This document shows, one piece after another, positions 20,621 through 33,099 of a stretch of DNA of 64,000 bases. Position 1 is the stretch's first letter, and each line of letters begins with the position of its first letter. The notes beneath the pieces are model-generated. The model ran no database searches and was not told the DNA's origin. It was given only the letters and a program-made list of their open reading frames with translations. Source of the DNA: Cladorrhinum sp. PSN259 (Eukaryota > Ascomycota > Sordariomycetes > Sordariales > Podosporaceae); contig MU867074.1 in NCBI GenBank assembly GCA_033725935.1, forward strand, positions 310,001 through 374,000. Reading direction: 5' to 3'. The position numbers were made by a program, and so were the translations under genes.

Positions 20621-23041
20621 ATGGCGCCCTCAGCGATTGACGAGACCGTTAGCCGACGAGACGCATGGAGGAATCTACCGCCACCAACGTTATACCCCGT
20701 GAAGGAGGCGAGATTTGAGAAATACCTGCCACCTCAAGTTGATGGACATGAGCGCGCACTCGCCTTACCTCAGGGACAGGCTGCCATTGTCATTGACAAT
20801 GGCTCCTCGTCTGTCCGCGCAGGCTGGTCATTTGAATCGAAGCCTCGATTAGCAATCCCACCGATAATGTCAAAATACCGAGATCGCAAGCTCGCCAAGA
20901 CATTCTCCTTCGCAGGCCAGGATTGCTATGCGGATACCACAGCACGCAGCCATATACGAAACGCCTTTGAGGCCGGCACCGGCATTGTGAGCAATTGGGA
21001 CGTCATGGAGCATATCCTAGACCATGTCTTCCTAAAATTGGGCATCAATGGGGTGGAGGGTGCGATAGACATGCCAATTGTCCTGACGGAAGCCGTAGCA
21101 AACTTACCATATTCGAGAAAGAGTAATTGTCCCCTGACCCCCTAACCTCCATGGACGCTGCTAACGCATCTCTTATAGCTATGACAGAAATCATCTTCGA
21201 GTGCTACGGCGCACCAAGCCTCGTCACTGGAATCGACTCCCTCTTCTCATACCGTCACAACAAAGGCCAGACGGGTCTCGTCGTATCATCTTCCTACAGC
21301 TCAACACACCTCATCCCAGTCTACAACCAAAAGCCACTGCTTGGTCAGGCTACGAGATTGAATTGGGGAGGCTGGCATGCAGCAGAATATCTCCTAAAGC
21401 TGATTAGGCTCAAATACCAAGCCGGATTTCCTGGCAAACTCAATGCGTCGCAGGCCGAAAATATGGTCCGGGACTTTTGCTACGTCTCCCTAGACTACGA
21501 CAAGGAGCTACCCCAATTCATGGAATGGACAGGGCTGGAGGACCGAGAACGCATTGTTCAGTACCCATATACAGAAGAGGTGATCGTTCAAAAGACGGAG
21601 GAGGAACTTGCCAGGATCGCCGAGAGAAAAAAGGAAAGCGGTAGGAGACTTCAAGAGCAAGCAGCCAAGATGCGCTTGGAACGTCTCATGAAGAAGGAGC
21701 AAGAGCTTGAGTACTACAAGGACGTACAGAGGCGACTGGTAGACCAAAACAAGAAGGAGACGAAGCGCATCCTGGACGATGCAGAAGTTAAGGACGAAGC
21801 CCATCTGGACCGTATCGTTCGCGAACTCGAGAAAACCATCAAGAAAGCACGCACGAAAGATCTCGGCGGTGAGCAGGAGGAGGAACAGGAGGCACCAGAT
21901 TTTAGTCTCCTTGACGTCCCAGATGACCAGTTAGATGAGGCAGGTCTGAAGCAGAAACGGCAACAGCGCCTGCTTAAGTCTAATCATGATGCCCGTGCCC
22001 GTGCTAAAGCAGAGAAGGAAGCAGAAAAGGCCAGGATAGTCGAGGAAGCTCGTCTTGATGAGGAGAGGCGCACCAATGATCTCGAAGGATGGCTCGAAGA
22101 CAAGAGACAGGCGCGTCTGGCTAAGCTGGCACAAATTAAGGAACGCGATAGACTGAAGGCTGATCTTGGCAACCGCAAGTCACTTGCCAGCCAAATACGC
22201 ATGAAAAACATTGCGAACCTTGCGTCTGATACTCCCACTGGCGGTGGTGCAGGCCGAAAACGGCGGAGAGGAGGTGACGATGACGATTTCGGTGCTGACG
22301 ATGCGGATTGGGGCGTCTATCGTTCCGTAGCGATAGGTGCGAATAAGGGCGACAGTGATGACGATGAGGAAGGCGAAGAGGACCTCGAGGCATCAGTCCG
22401 CGCCCTGGAAGCTGATTTGCTAAGCTACGACAAGGACTTTACATATGAGCACACCTTGGACGCACAAAAGGACTGGTCGAAGTCATTGCTACATGCTTGG
22501 AGGTACGGGCCCAGGCCTTTCGATGCGTCCAACCCTGCGGAAACCCATCAGTTGCATCTCAACGTGGAGAGAATTCGGGTTCCAGAAGTACTATTCCAGC
22601 CAAATGCTATTGCAGGTCTAGACCAAGCAGGCATCGTGGGGATTGCGGGAGATATCTTAACGCAGAGGTTAGTTGGCATTGCAGGGATTGACAGGGATGC
22701 GATCTTGAGAGATGTGTTTCTCACGGGAGGTAACACGTTGTTCCAAAACTTTGATGAGAGGTTGAAGAGCGGGTTGATTGCTTTGCTACCTGCTGGTGCT
22801 GCGCTGAATACCAGGAGGGCCGAGGATGCAGTGCTGGATGCTTGGAAGGGTGCTGCGGGTTGGTATGGTAGTGCGGAGAGTAAGAAGGCGATGGTGACGA
22901 AGGAGGAGTATGCAGAGAAGGGGGCTGAGTATTTCAAGGTATGTTTTTTTCTAACTTATTATTTGTATTTTCTTAGCTCTGGTGGCGATGGATTACTAAT
23001 TGTTGAGATAGGAACATGATTTGGGCAACGCGTTTAGCTGA
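20621..23041 (+). CDS. ARP5: Actin-related protein 5 (INO80 subunit Arp5)
   Basis: Arp5 pairs with Ies6 in INO80 and grips the nucleosome near the acidic patch and entry DNA. Three exons (20621-21122, 21179-22938, 23012-23041) give 763 residues. The actin nucleotide-binding start VIDNGSSSVRAGW lies near residue 50. The second phosphate-binding region appears as VFLTGGNTLFQNFDERL near the C-terminus. Between them, from about residue 300 to 600, is the large Arp5-specific insertion: Lys/Glu-rich coiled coil, then an acidic low-complexity segment. The last exon is 30 nt and supplies the conserved short tail. The chosen ATG gives MAPSAIDETV; earlier in-frame codons have no ATG. Confidence 0.95.
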
Positions 23042-23999
23042 AGGAATTATTGCAAGACCCTTGACGGGGTTCTAATGAAATGGGGAATTCGTGATTATGT
23101 TTTGGTTGGGTGTTTATTTTTCCTTTTTGTTTTGGAGCGTGGGAAAAGGGGGTTGTATAAAACGATCGGAAAATTTGATTTGCACGAAGATACAGAGAAC
23201 CATGTGAAGAGATCCAAATCAGGCACTTATTAGAAACTCACTTTTTCGCCTGCCGCTCTATATCATGTCACTTGACGGCCCTATTCTATCAACCTGGCCA
23301 CGCAACTTGGAATACCAGCACTATTTGCACCGCTCGCTCTCTACTTCGATTTTTCTTGGTTATCGGAGCACAACAGAAAAGAAAAAAGGGAAGTTTATAT
23401 ATCACGTCTTCTGTCACCGTACTCCTCCCCCAACCAAATCACAAAGTCTGCACGCCACAATGACACGCACCTGGATACAATACATACAGGGATAAGAAGA
23501 ACAGAAAGACAAAAGGGAGGCAGGAACGCGGGCTGAGCTAAGAATGGGTTCCAAGGACAACTACACTAGCAGGAAAAATAGGACCGACAGATAACCCGTT
23601 GGCTCCCCAATTTAGTGTGTTTCCTCCCAATAAGAAACGCCATCGACTAGAGAAAATAACCATGAAACAAGACCACACCCTCGAACAGGCCCGAATAAAA
23701 AGAGATAACAATATAGCAAAAAAGAATCGGTAATAATTTATGCGCACTCCGCTTGTAAAGACCATTGCCCCCGCCTCCCTCAACAACCGTTTTCCTTGGT
23801 TACTCTCCCAATCCTAAAGAGAAAATTGCACACTTTGAGCCGACAAGCCGAGAACCCCATACAGCACAGTAAGCCTCGGTCAGAGCACAAAGCATCAGAG
23901 CGCCAAGATCGCTATAAAGACCTGGCCCCAACAAATCCACTAACAGCCTGCGCAGCTTCCCCAACCAGGTAACCATCGTTCCTGAGCAACGACAATTCC
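23042..23999. other. Convergent intergenic region, ARP5 and bZIP 3' flanks
   Basis: About 950 bases between two stop codons, AT-rich in the first 150. The short ORFs have no features. Nothing else was seen. Confidence 0.5.
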
Positions 24000-26107
24000 C
24001 TACATGGCAGCCTCGGGCAAGGCATCTTGAGATCCATCAGCCTGCAATTGCCTTGTAATCTCCTCAGCAGTCTTCACATCATCATCAGACCGGGCCAACA
24101 CGCGAAGTCCAGCATAGGGATCGGCTGATCGTCCAGTCAAGTGTTCACTCCTACTTAACCCAGCAACAGCCTGAGCAGCGACCTCGAGAGGGTTAGGGTG
24201 CGGTTGAGCAGGCGCCGGAGCTGGCGGTTCAGCCCGGCCAAGGGGACCCCCGGTGGCAGCTTGGGGGTGTGGGTGCTGTGAAAGCGCAAGATGTAGTGAT
24301 TGAGGAGGCGGTGGATATTCGCCAGCGACTTCAATGAGTCTGGATTGAAGGCTGATGACGTATTCCCTGAGGGCAAAGTTCTCGGCCTGCGCGATTTTCC
24401 AGTTGCTTTCGGTTTCCTCACATTCTCGCACTTGCTGTTCTAATTTCTTGATGTATCCTTCTTTTCGTTGACGGAATGCTCTCTGGAGTTGTGATGGCTC
24501 AGTCAGCATGTTTACGTAAGGCCAGACATATCTCTGGTCTTAGTCGTCGAAGCTGTCAATTGGTTCCCCAATTGGGAATGACGCCTTATCTTTACTAACC
24601 TGTGCAGCTCTGTTTTGGGCGGCGCGCTTAGATTGTGACAGCTCACGCTTTGCTTTCCTGCCGTCGGCACCGCCCTCGCCATGATCAATTACACCTCCCC
24701 CGGGAGAAACTACAGCTGGTGAACCAGACATGGTGTGGACTTGCTCAGGGGCAGGCGGCACACCGGCCGAAATCATAGCAGGGACCGAGACAGGCACGTA
24801 GCCAGAATTCAGGGCTGGTTCGTGCCCCGATCGTAGTTCTGGGTGGATATGAGCTTCGCTGGGTTGGAGATGTGGGGCGTGATATCCATGCGGCAAAGTA
24901 TGGGTAGTTGCAGCAGGCGATCCACGGGTTTCTCCAGCTGTTCCCTCAGAAGGAGGAGGAGGAGGTGGTGGTGGAAAGTTTGCAGCTGTGTAGCTACTAG
25001 GGTGTTGAGCCAAAGGAAGTGCTGGTGCTGGTGCTGGTGCTGGGGGAGCAATGGGATCTTCCCGAGCAGGCGGCTCTGAGCGGAATTCTAGTCAGTATAA
25101 AAGGAATTTTATAAGCAATACTGCAGTATGTAAGAACGGGTCAATGTTCCTTGGACGCTGGGGGCAGAATTGGGTCGTATTAAGAGCAAAGCTGGAGGAT
25201 CTGGGCTGCAGCTCGGAGCCTCGGGGTGAAGTGGATGTGGTATTTTTGGCCAAAGAAATAACAGGACGGCGCTGATGTAGGACAGCTGGAAGCGGTGGGA
25301 GACATACAGGAGACTCCAGGGAGGTGTTGGGTTGGACAGATTATAAATCCAGCGGTTCCGGATACACCATGGTCCTCTTCAACAAACATCCCAGGACTCG
25401 CTCATTCCTTCCTCCCTCACCAAGAAAATTGAGGCGTGCACTTGTCGAAAGTCGTTATATGTATGTATATGCGTGATGTGACATGACAAAAACAACGACA
25501 GCGGGGGAATGCATAGCAAAAACACTAGCGACTTACAAGTGCAGCGGATGGCTGTGGGAATGTGGTGTGGTGTTGGAAAGTGGGAAAATTAGGTAAGGAG
25601 GACGTCGAAAGGGAGCAGGGATGGGAGGGTTGCATGCCTTCTTGTATCCCAAATTGCGATTGCATCGCAACTCACTGGAGCGCCGCGGCACTGTGCAGGG
25701 GCCGGCGACCTAACGGGGACGGGATGGCGGGGAGAGGGGTCAAGAGAGCGAGCGAGAGCACTGGCCCCGATCTGAGATGAGAGAGAAGTGTGTGAAGAGC
25801 CCGTCCAGGTCCAACGGCATTTGGTTGAGAACCTTGCCTTGTTTGGTTGATAAGCAAGAGCCAAGATCCCACCTCGGAAGGATATATAAACGGGGATAAA
25901 AAGGACGAAAGAATGCAAACAACAAGAGTGTCATCATCGGCCATCAATCCAAAACAACAACTCGTGGAGATGGTGATGGATGATGACAGTGACAGATGAC
26001 AAGTGTTGCGTATGTATAAATGTGGGGGACGTATACACACGCGAAATCTGTAAGAGTAATAACAAAAAGGGAAACTCACCGACGCTTGGAGCAGTATTGT
26101 TTGACAT
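24000..26107 (-). CDS. kapC: KapC-like bZIP transcription factor
   Basis: Three exons (26107-26080, 25075-24600, 24482-24000) give 328 residues. The bZIP basic region, QSKRAAQNRAAQRAFRQRKE, spans the exon 2/3 junction at about residues 158-178. It is followed by a leucine zipper and by NFALREYVISLQSRL, which is characteristic of the fungal KapC group. The N-terminus is Pro/Ala/Gln/His-rich and disordered, with APAPAPA and PPPPPPPP runs. The first intron is unusually long (about 1,000 nt), but its donor (G|GTGAGT), branch site (CTGAC near the acceptor) and phase all fit. KapC-type factors are nuclear; the target set here is unknown. The assignment to KapC rests on the basic region and zipper only. 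Confidence 0.85.
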
Positions 26108-29013
26108 TTGGAGGCTGCTTCTGTGACGCCGAACAGTCCTGACTCAGCACCTTTTAGGTCCTTGGTTGCCGCACGTGTGATGATGTATTACGGGAATTCG
26201 GAGCGCTGGGAACGGCGTGCGGACCAAACAGTCATTACACCACTCTCAACTTGGAATGTGATTTGGCACCAGCAGGTGTAAGTCGATTGTTGCTGACGAG
26301 TGCTCTCTTTTTTGTTTTATTTTTACTTGGGCGCTGTGTATGTCAGCATCGACAATGGACATGACATCTACCATTTAATATTAAAGGGCCGACACTAGTA
26401 ATTACTTACCGACCGTTATTATAGCCTTTCATCAAAGCCAAAAAAAAAATTCCGTGAAATCCGAGTGGCTGGGCGGCCTGGGGGAAGGAACCTCTAGGCC
26501 GGGTTGGTTGAGACTTGAGGATTCCTGTCCTCTCCTCTGCAGCCGGATATGGGAATTTGGGGGGTGTTTGCGCGTTTCCGAGCCTTCCCTGTCCAGGTGT
26601 CCAGGACTGCTTGTTTGATGCGGCTGTCTGTAATACGCCCGAACTTTTGCGAGCTTCTTACTCGGGGATTGCAACACCGCCGGGAGCAGCAGCAGCGCTT
26701 GATTACGCCAAAATAATGGAAAGGAATGGCCAGTAAAACCTCTTTTCCCCGTGGCGTATTGCAGCGGCCCTGAGCCCTCGAATTGTTCCGGAATCGTGTA
26801 TCCCAGTCGACCTCGATGGTCTTTTCGATGTTTCTTTGTCAGATGTCAAATTGCTTTGTCAGCAGGTTCCTGCTGTCTGGAAAGAGAGGTTGTTTGCGTG
26901 ATGCGTCAGGAGTGGGATGGGCGTGGGGCGAGGGAAGAAGCACGGTGGGTTTTTTCTTGGCGGTAAAGGGTGCTTCTCTTTTTTCCGAAACCGAACCACG
27001 AACGGCACGCAATTTAGCAGTGCCTTGCCAGTAGCGACCAGCTGCCACAACATCTTGGCTTTCTGTTTGAACCATCGAGTGGATCCTGAACACGGTCCTC
27101 ATTCAAGGTCCATCTAAGAAATAGGTAAGATATATCACGACCCATCCCATCAACAACCATTAGAGCTTTTACTCTAAAATGTTAGAGTATCCAGAGATCT
27201 CGCAACCACTGACTAACATCAATGGTGATACGAGCTCTGAGTCATTTTAAATCCGAACGGCAGGATATTGTGCACTCACTCACGGTGCCATTACTTCTTT
27301 CCCAATTCTTACACTCGTATCCCCAAGCTCAACCGTTCCGTCTCATCAGACATTAGTGATGCGCAATAAAATCTACCAAATGCAATCCTCAAGTCAACAT
27401 CAGCTGGTATCTCATGTGGAAAACTCCGTGATGTACTTTTGCTCATGCAGCTCATCACACTGTCAAGATAAGCAAAGGTTATACCACGGACTGGAACTGA
27501 CTAAGATGCTGGGCACACATCGCGTCCGGGATGAGTATTGAACGAGAGGCAATTTGCAAGTCAATTGACGAGTATAGTATTTTGCCCGTTTTTGTAAAAG
27601 TATTCAATTGAGGTTGATTTCAGTCGAAGTGTGAGTTAAATATGTGGATGTGGCTAATGCTCTTTAACGAGATTATGATTCGGAGGGTCGGACAGTATCA
27701 TCGCAGAGTCATGACTGTAAGCCCAAGGGAGGTCAAAATGTTACGTAGTCTGCAGTCCGCAGTATCTTCCGCTACTGTATAGTAATCAATGTGGCTTGCC
27801 CTGCCTGCTTCAATGTGTGGGTTGACTAATCTTCTGCGGATAATAGAGTGTTACCTAGGTACTGCAAGATGGGAATTGGATGGGACGATGATCCTGACGG
27901 CGTTTTTTCGGTTGGTGAGAGGGTAAGGTGTTTTCCGCCCCTCTCGCTGTGCATGCTTGTTGACCGCTAGTGGAACGGGGCGCCCCGAAACTTTAGATGT
28001 AATACGTATATACATGCAGATGAATGACTCGGCCATTCGAGCCTTTTGTTTATACGAGCATTGATTTCGAGGAGTGCGAGTGCGAAGCTGGCTCGAGTAT
28101 GTAGATGGAAACTCACATTTAGTGTGGTGACGGTGGGTGATCATGTAATCGGTTGGGGATACCCGAGTAGGAAAGCTTTCTGGATTGGGATGGGGGGAAA
28201 TATGGGACGCAGCAGAACGAGTGAGATGCAGGACATGGGGTTTGCCGAACTCCAGTCCGCGTCGGAAGCATCTGTGGATATTAATCATGCGATCGACGGT
28301 ATTATGCCGACCTACATGTACGCCACACAGTGAGCCTGCATGCCTGTTCACTCAGGCAGAGTCACAGAGACTGAGTACGATGACCCAGTCTCACCCACCA
28401 AAGCTAGAACAAGACCAAAATCAGGTGACTCTTGCATGCAGCTGTATTAATTGATACCGATTAACACTAGGGTTTTCTTTTTAGGGAATTCTATGAACAC
28501 AGTCACCATACCACAGCGCAAATAGCCTCTCCCGTCAAAGTCTATCTCTCACTAGAAAGCAGGTGAGCCTTCTCTAGGCTCACTCGAGCTTCTTGCTTGG
28601 GTTCTTCATGCTCAGAGCCCTGCACTCTGGGTCACACGAAAACCTCGCATCATGCTGCGTCTCTTGTCAGTGTTCTTCTTGCCAGATATTGCCAGCTTTG
28701 GGATGAAGGACGTACCGGGGCCAGGCCCAACCCTCTCGGGATGGGGTTGAACCCACAGCAGCACATTGGATGGGGGTGGAACCTGAGGCAATCCTCAAGT
28801 TGTCTCACGGGCCCAGGCGCTGGGGTTTATCAGTGAAGGCAAACAGATAAAAAGGATAAAGCAAGACTTACCAACACACTTTGCCTGCGTCCCAGAGTAA
28901 TTCAGCTTGTAACAGCAAAATTCATGATATGGCTGGGGACACTTCATCTGGCCGACGTAGGCTACGTGTTGCAGGTAAAGGTCCTCGCCGCGGTTGGCAT
29001 CAGGATCAAATAT
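26108..29013. other. 2.9-kb intergenic region
   Basis: No supported gene. It begins with the bZIP promoter. A minus-strand ORF of 166 codons (27851-28351) and several plus-strand ORFs overlap each other, lack ATG starts or are low in quality. Pyrimidine-rich and AT-rich patches alternate. No tRNA, transposon terminus or tandem repeat was noticed. Confidence 0.45.
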
Positions 29014-29664
29014 CTAACTTTCACGTGGCCAATCAATGGCGACTCCCATTCCATCGTAAGCCAGAGGTCCGGTACGGCAGGGCGGATTCCATTCGGCTGT
29101 TGTTTTACTTGGATCGCCACCGGTCCATGCGGGTGGCTGCCATTCTGGCACAGTTCTGATTGGAATGCCAGGGGTTCTCATGGGTGGCTGCCATTCTGGA
29201 ATAGGTCCGGTTGGAACTGGCGTAGAAGCTCGTTGATCCGAAGCAAGAGATGCTTTTCCGGATTCCAATGGGCCAAGTGGGGGTGGAGGGAGGAACCGCT
29301 GATCAATCGGAAGAGGCTTGTTGGGAGGCTCCAATGCTTTAGGCGGTAGAGGGGGTAGGATTTGTTGATCCAGCGGAGAGTGTGGGATCATTTGGTCCAG
29401 CTTGTTACTGTCTATTGGGATGAGCGGTCCGATCGGTGGAACAATTGGGTCGGGCAGTTGGCGTCGTTGAAGTACCTTTTGATTCGGCGCGTTGGGCTTG
29501 ATCATTTGGTCAAGGTCAAGTTGATCGATATCGTGGGAAATCAATGCACCAATGGGTGGGAGCTCCTCTTGTCGACGAAGGTTGCCATGACGGTCAACTG
29601 GGGCCAGACGGGCTGAGCTAATGGAGGGTGTGAGTAAGAACATGATGAAGTGCCTCGTGTGCAT
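29014..29664 (-). CDS. Secreted proline-rich repeat protein with dibasic sites
   Basis: A single exon of 216 residues. MHTRHFIMFLLTPSISSA looks like a short signal peptide. Two degenerate units of about 38 residues follow, each opening with the dibasic RRQ that the Golgi protease Kex2 could cut: RRQEELPPIGALI..LDQMI and RRQLPDPIVPPIGPLI..LDQMI. The C-terminal third has three copies of a shorter unit (PEWQPPMRTPG, PEWQPPAWTGG, AEWNPPCRTGP). There is only one cysteine after the signal region. The frame is also open upstream to an ATG at 29796, which would add 44 residues; I prefer 29664 because it places the hydrophobic segment at the N-terminus. The family is not recognised. Confidence 0.65.
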   Translation of the reverse strand: MHTRHFIMFLLTPSISSARLAPVDRHGNLRRQEELPPIGALISHDIDQLDLDQMIKPNAPNQKVLQRRQLPDPIVPPIGPLIPIDSNKLDQMIPHSPLDQQILPPLPPKALEPPNKPLPIDQRFLPPPPLGPLESGKASLASDQRASTPVPTGPIPEWQPPMRTPGIPIRTVPEWQPPAWTGGDPSKTTAEWNPPCRTGPLAYDGMGVAIDWPRES

Positions 29665-30639
29665 TTTGCTGATGCTGAACGAGAAAAATTGGATCAGTGA
29701 TGGAATAGCTAAGATGCCGCTGGCCAAAGGATGCTGTCGATGTTGGTTTGATGTCTTTGAGACGGAAGACTGAAGATGACAATTAAAGAGTTCCATGATT
29801 GCAAAGCCGATTGGGGTCTGGTATTTGGCTGATACGCCATCCTAGCACCTTCCGATGTACATCAGGAATCTAACAATGTGGAGCGGCGCCGGGAATGAAC
29901 ACCCTAGGGCACCTGCCTATCACTTCTCTTCATGATAACCTTGGAAGGCTGTCGTCTCTGAAGAATATGAACCCGCCATCTTGACTTCAGGAGGTTTCGA
30001 TCACGTATTCTGCAAGTGATTGGGGGAACCGGTCACTCTCCCCGAGTAGATGATTGAGGCTGGTAGAAACTGATCCTTGCCTGGCAAGCGCATCCTCGAT
30101 TGCTCTATGTCATATTTTGCCTTGCTTATTGCGGTAGTAAGAGGAAGCAAGGTAATCTTTTGAGGGCGTCACTTGGCCTAAATTTACGGATTTCAGAACG
30201 CAGATACCCCGCTCGACTACATTCTGGAGATGTTCCAGGATCTTGTCCTCCAAAGTCAATAAAAGAGTTACAAAAAGGGGTTTCAAAGTTACCACGGTAA
30301 CCGCTCGAGACGTTATTGATTACATCACATCCCTGCGCAGCTGAGAGCAGAGCACAGACCAAGTCGACCCCGATCTTTGGGCCCACGATTGCAACGCTAA
30401 CAGGGATGACGGAGCCCAGCTGTCGAGTGACGTCGATCTGTTCCAGGTTTCATTCATTGAACCCTTTCGAACCACCAATCGCCAAGGTTGGTTGTCCTGT
30501 GCTGCCCAACCCAGACGGGTACGACATATGCTATAAGGCACTTGTTCCCCCATCCCTTTTTCTTTGCAAACAACTCTCCCCTCTTTTTTCTTCTGGATAG
30601 CTCCATCCTCCAGGGGAAAAAGACCTCAAATCTGCAGCC
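29665..30639. other. Divergent promoter region
   Basis: About 975 bases between the secreted repeat protein and the anoctamin gene. It ends with a pyrimidine-rich stretch (30540-30610) just before the anoctamin start, typical of fungal core promoters and leaders. No further feature was seen. Confidence 0.5.
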
Positions 30640-33099
30640 ATGGCGGAAACCCCTGACTACCCCGCCGGGTCAGGTTCCCTCTCCAAATCCAACAATTTCG
30701 AGTACGTTGAGCTTAAATATAACCACAAGTCACACCCAATTGATTTCCCTCTAACCCACCTTTCCCAGCGTCGACTACGTAATCCACTATAAGCTACCCA
30801 CCTCTCCCTCTGAATCCGCCGAGGCCGAAGCCGCATTCTCCCAGCTCATCACTGTCCTCTCCTCCGCCGGCTTTGCGACCGAAGTCCGCCCTGGCAAACC
30901 TGGATCGAACTCTCTCCTCATCTTCGTCAAACTTGCCTCTCTTGCTTTGCTCCAAGGACAGGTCTACCGCTCCCGCATCCAAGACTGGCTGTACGGCGTG
31001 CGCACCGCTGCGCCGAATCCTACCAACCTGCCTTTGTCTCAGTACTTCGACTCGGAACCCGTTACCGAAGCCGAACGTTTGCGTCTAGCATACTTGCTTA
31101 TAACTAAGCCCAAGGACGAGAATGGCGCGGGAGTCACACCCAAGATTGGGAAATGGAAATATGTTGAAAGCATCTTCCCGCTGCACGACAGGAAATTCAA
31201 CAGGAGGTGGATTACGGAGTGGTCGACCAAGTACATTCTGGATGAGGAGGACTTGACCATGATCAGAGACAAGTTTGGTGAGCGGGTGGCATTCTACTTT
31301 GCTTTCTTGCAGTCGTATTTTCAGTTTTTGCTGTTCCCTGCTGCGTTTGGTTCGGCAGCTTGGTTGATCCTGGGAGGGTTTAGCTGGTTCTACGCGGCCG
31401 TCAATTGCTTGTGGAGCGTGGTGTTTTTTGAGCACTGGAAGATGAAGGAGGTTGATCTGGCCGTGCAGTGGGGTGTTAGAGGTGTGGGCAAGATTCAATT
31501 GCCCAGGCCGCAGTTCCAGTTTGAGAGGGAGAGCCTGGATCCAGTCACTGGGGAGATTGTCAAGGTTTACTCGCCGTACAAGAGGCTGGCGAGACAGGCT
31601 TTGCAGGTGCCGTTTGCAATTGCTTGTGTAGTTGTGCTGGGGAGCTTGATCGTCAGTTGTTTTGCGATTGAGATTTTTATTAATGAGGTTTACATTGGAC
31701 TGTTTAAGCAGTACTTGGTAAGTTACTGGCTAACTGCAGACCAGATCCAGCAAAGGAGCCATTACTAATATGTCTGACAGACCTTCCTGCCAACTGTTCT
31801 GCTTACAATTTTCATGCCAACCTTTACGACTCTGCTCACAAAGTTGGCTGAAAAGCTTACAGATATGGAAAACTATGAGACTGTTGATGGTAAGTTTTAC
31901 ACGCCATAAGGGAATGCCTCTCTGATAGCTGACGGTTTTCCCAGCCCACCAGGATTCTTTCGTGCAAAAGATCTTTGTGCTCAACTTCATCACTTCTTAC
32001 CTGGGAATCTTTTTGACTGCTTTCGTCTACGTCCCGTTCGGCAAGATTCTGGTTCCGTACCTTGACGTATTCTCGATCACCGCCCAAAACTTTACCACTG
32101 AGGGTAAACCCCTACCGACCCAAGTGTGGCAGATCAACCCCGACAGGCTTAAGAAGCAAGTCATCTACTTCACCGTCACAGCACAGATCGTCAACTTTGC
32201 CACAGAGGTCATCGTCCCCTACGCAAAGCGCAAGGCCTTTAAGACGGTGGAGAAAGTGCAGGCCTTGTCTGAGAAAAATGAGGAGACCCTTCTTCCAGAT
32301 TCCGCCGATGAGGCTGCTTTCCTCAAGCGTGTGAGGAATGAGGCTGAGTTAGCTGATTACGATGTCACCATCGATTATAGGGAGATGGTTATTCAGTTTG
32401 GTAAGACTTTCTGCTCGTGGAGAATGAGATGGGCACCGCTAACTTGTGCAAGGTTATTTGTCCCTCTTTTCTGTCGTCTGGCCACTTACTGCATGCTCGT
32501 TTCTCGTCAACAACTGGGTTGAGGCTCGTTCTGATGCGATGAAAATCGCTGTCAACAGCAAGCGTCCAATCCCATGGCGGGCAGATTCAATTGGTCCATG
32601 GCTCAGCTCGCTTGGTTTCCTCTCGTGGCTCGGCAGTCTCACCAGCGCTGCTTTAGTGTTCCTCTTTAATACAAACAAGAGCGGACCTGATGGCTCTCCC
32701 TGGAATATCTCTGGATGGGCGCTGTTGCTCTCAATCTTGTTCTCAGAACATCTCTACCTTGTTGTTCAGTTTGTTGTCAGAGGCGTTCTTGCCAAGCTGG
32801 ATAGCCCCGGTCTTCAGAAGGAAAGAGCCGAGCGGTTTGCTATGCGCAAGCTCTTACTTGAGCAAATGGTCGAGCACGATGTTTTGAGCCAGGAGGCGGG
32901 TAAGGGTGCCCCAGGTCTTTTGGGTCAGGGTGAGAAAATTACGAGGGAAGCTCTCGAGCAGGAAGCGAGGTCTCTTGCGACTGCTAAACCTGAGGACTTG
33001 TTTTGGCAAAGGCAGAGGGGTGCAGACGAGACTATCCAAATTGGGCGGGCGCTGATTGCTGAGACTGCTGCTGCTAACCAGACTAAGTCGAGGAAGTAG
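30640..33099 (+). CDS. Anoctamin/TMEM16 family protein (fungal Ca2+-activated scramblase type)
   Basis: Five exons (30640-30701, 30769-31717, 31781-31889, 31945-32400, 32453-33099) give 740 residues, close to the characterised Aspergillus and Nectria TMEM16 scramblases. The cytosolic N-terminal domain contains VDYVIHYKL and GVRTAAPNPTNLP. About ten membrane segments follow, starting with FYFAFLQSYFQFLLFPAAFG. Candidate Ca2+ ligands are the Glu of NNWVE, the Asp of ARSD and the Glu of FSEHLYL, matching positions in fungal TMEM16s. The domestic family members move phospholipids between leaflets; yeast Ist2 instead tethers ER to plasma membrane. The long C-terminal tail of Ist2 is absent here, so the scramblase type is the better match. 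All introns are GT-AG and in phase. Confidence 0.93.

Noticed and set aside
27851..28351. 166-codon minus-strand ORF
   Set aside because: It starts from GTG, not ATG, has unremarkable composition and overlaps a plus-strand ORF of similar quality. No domain is visible.
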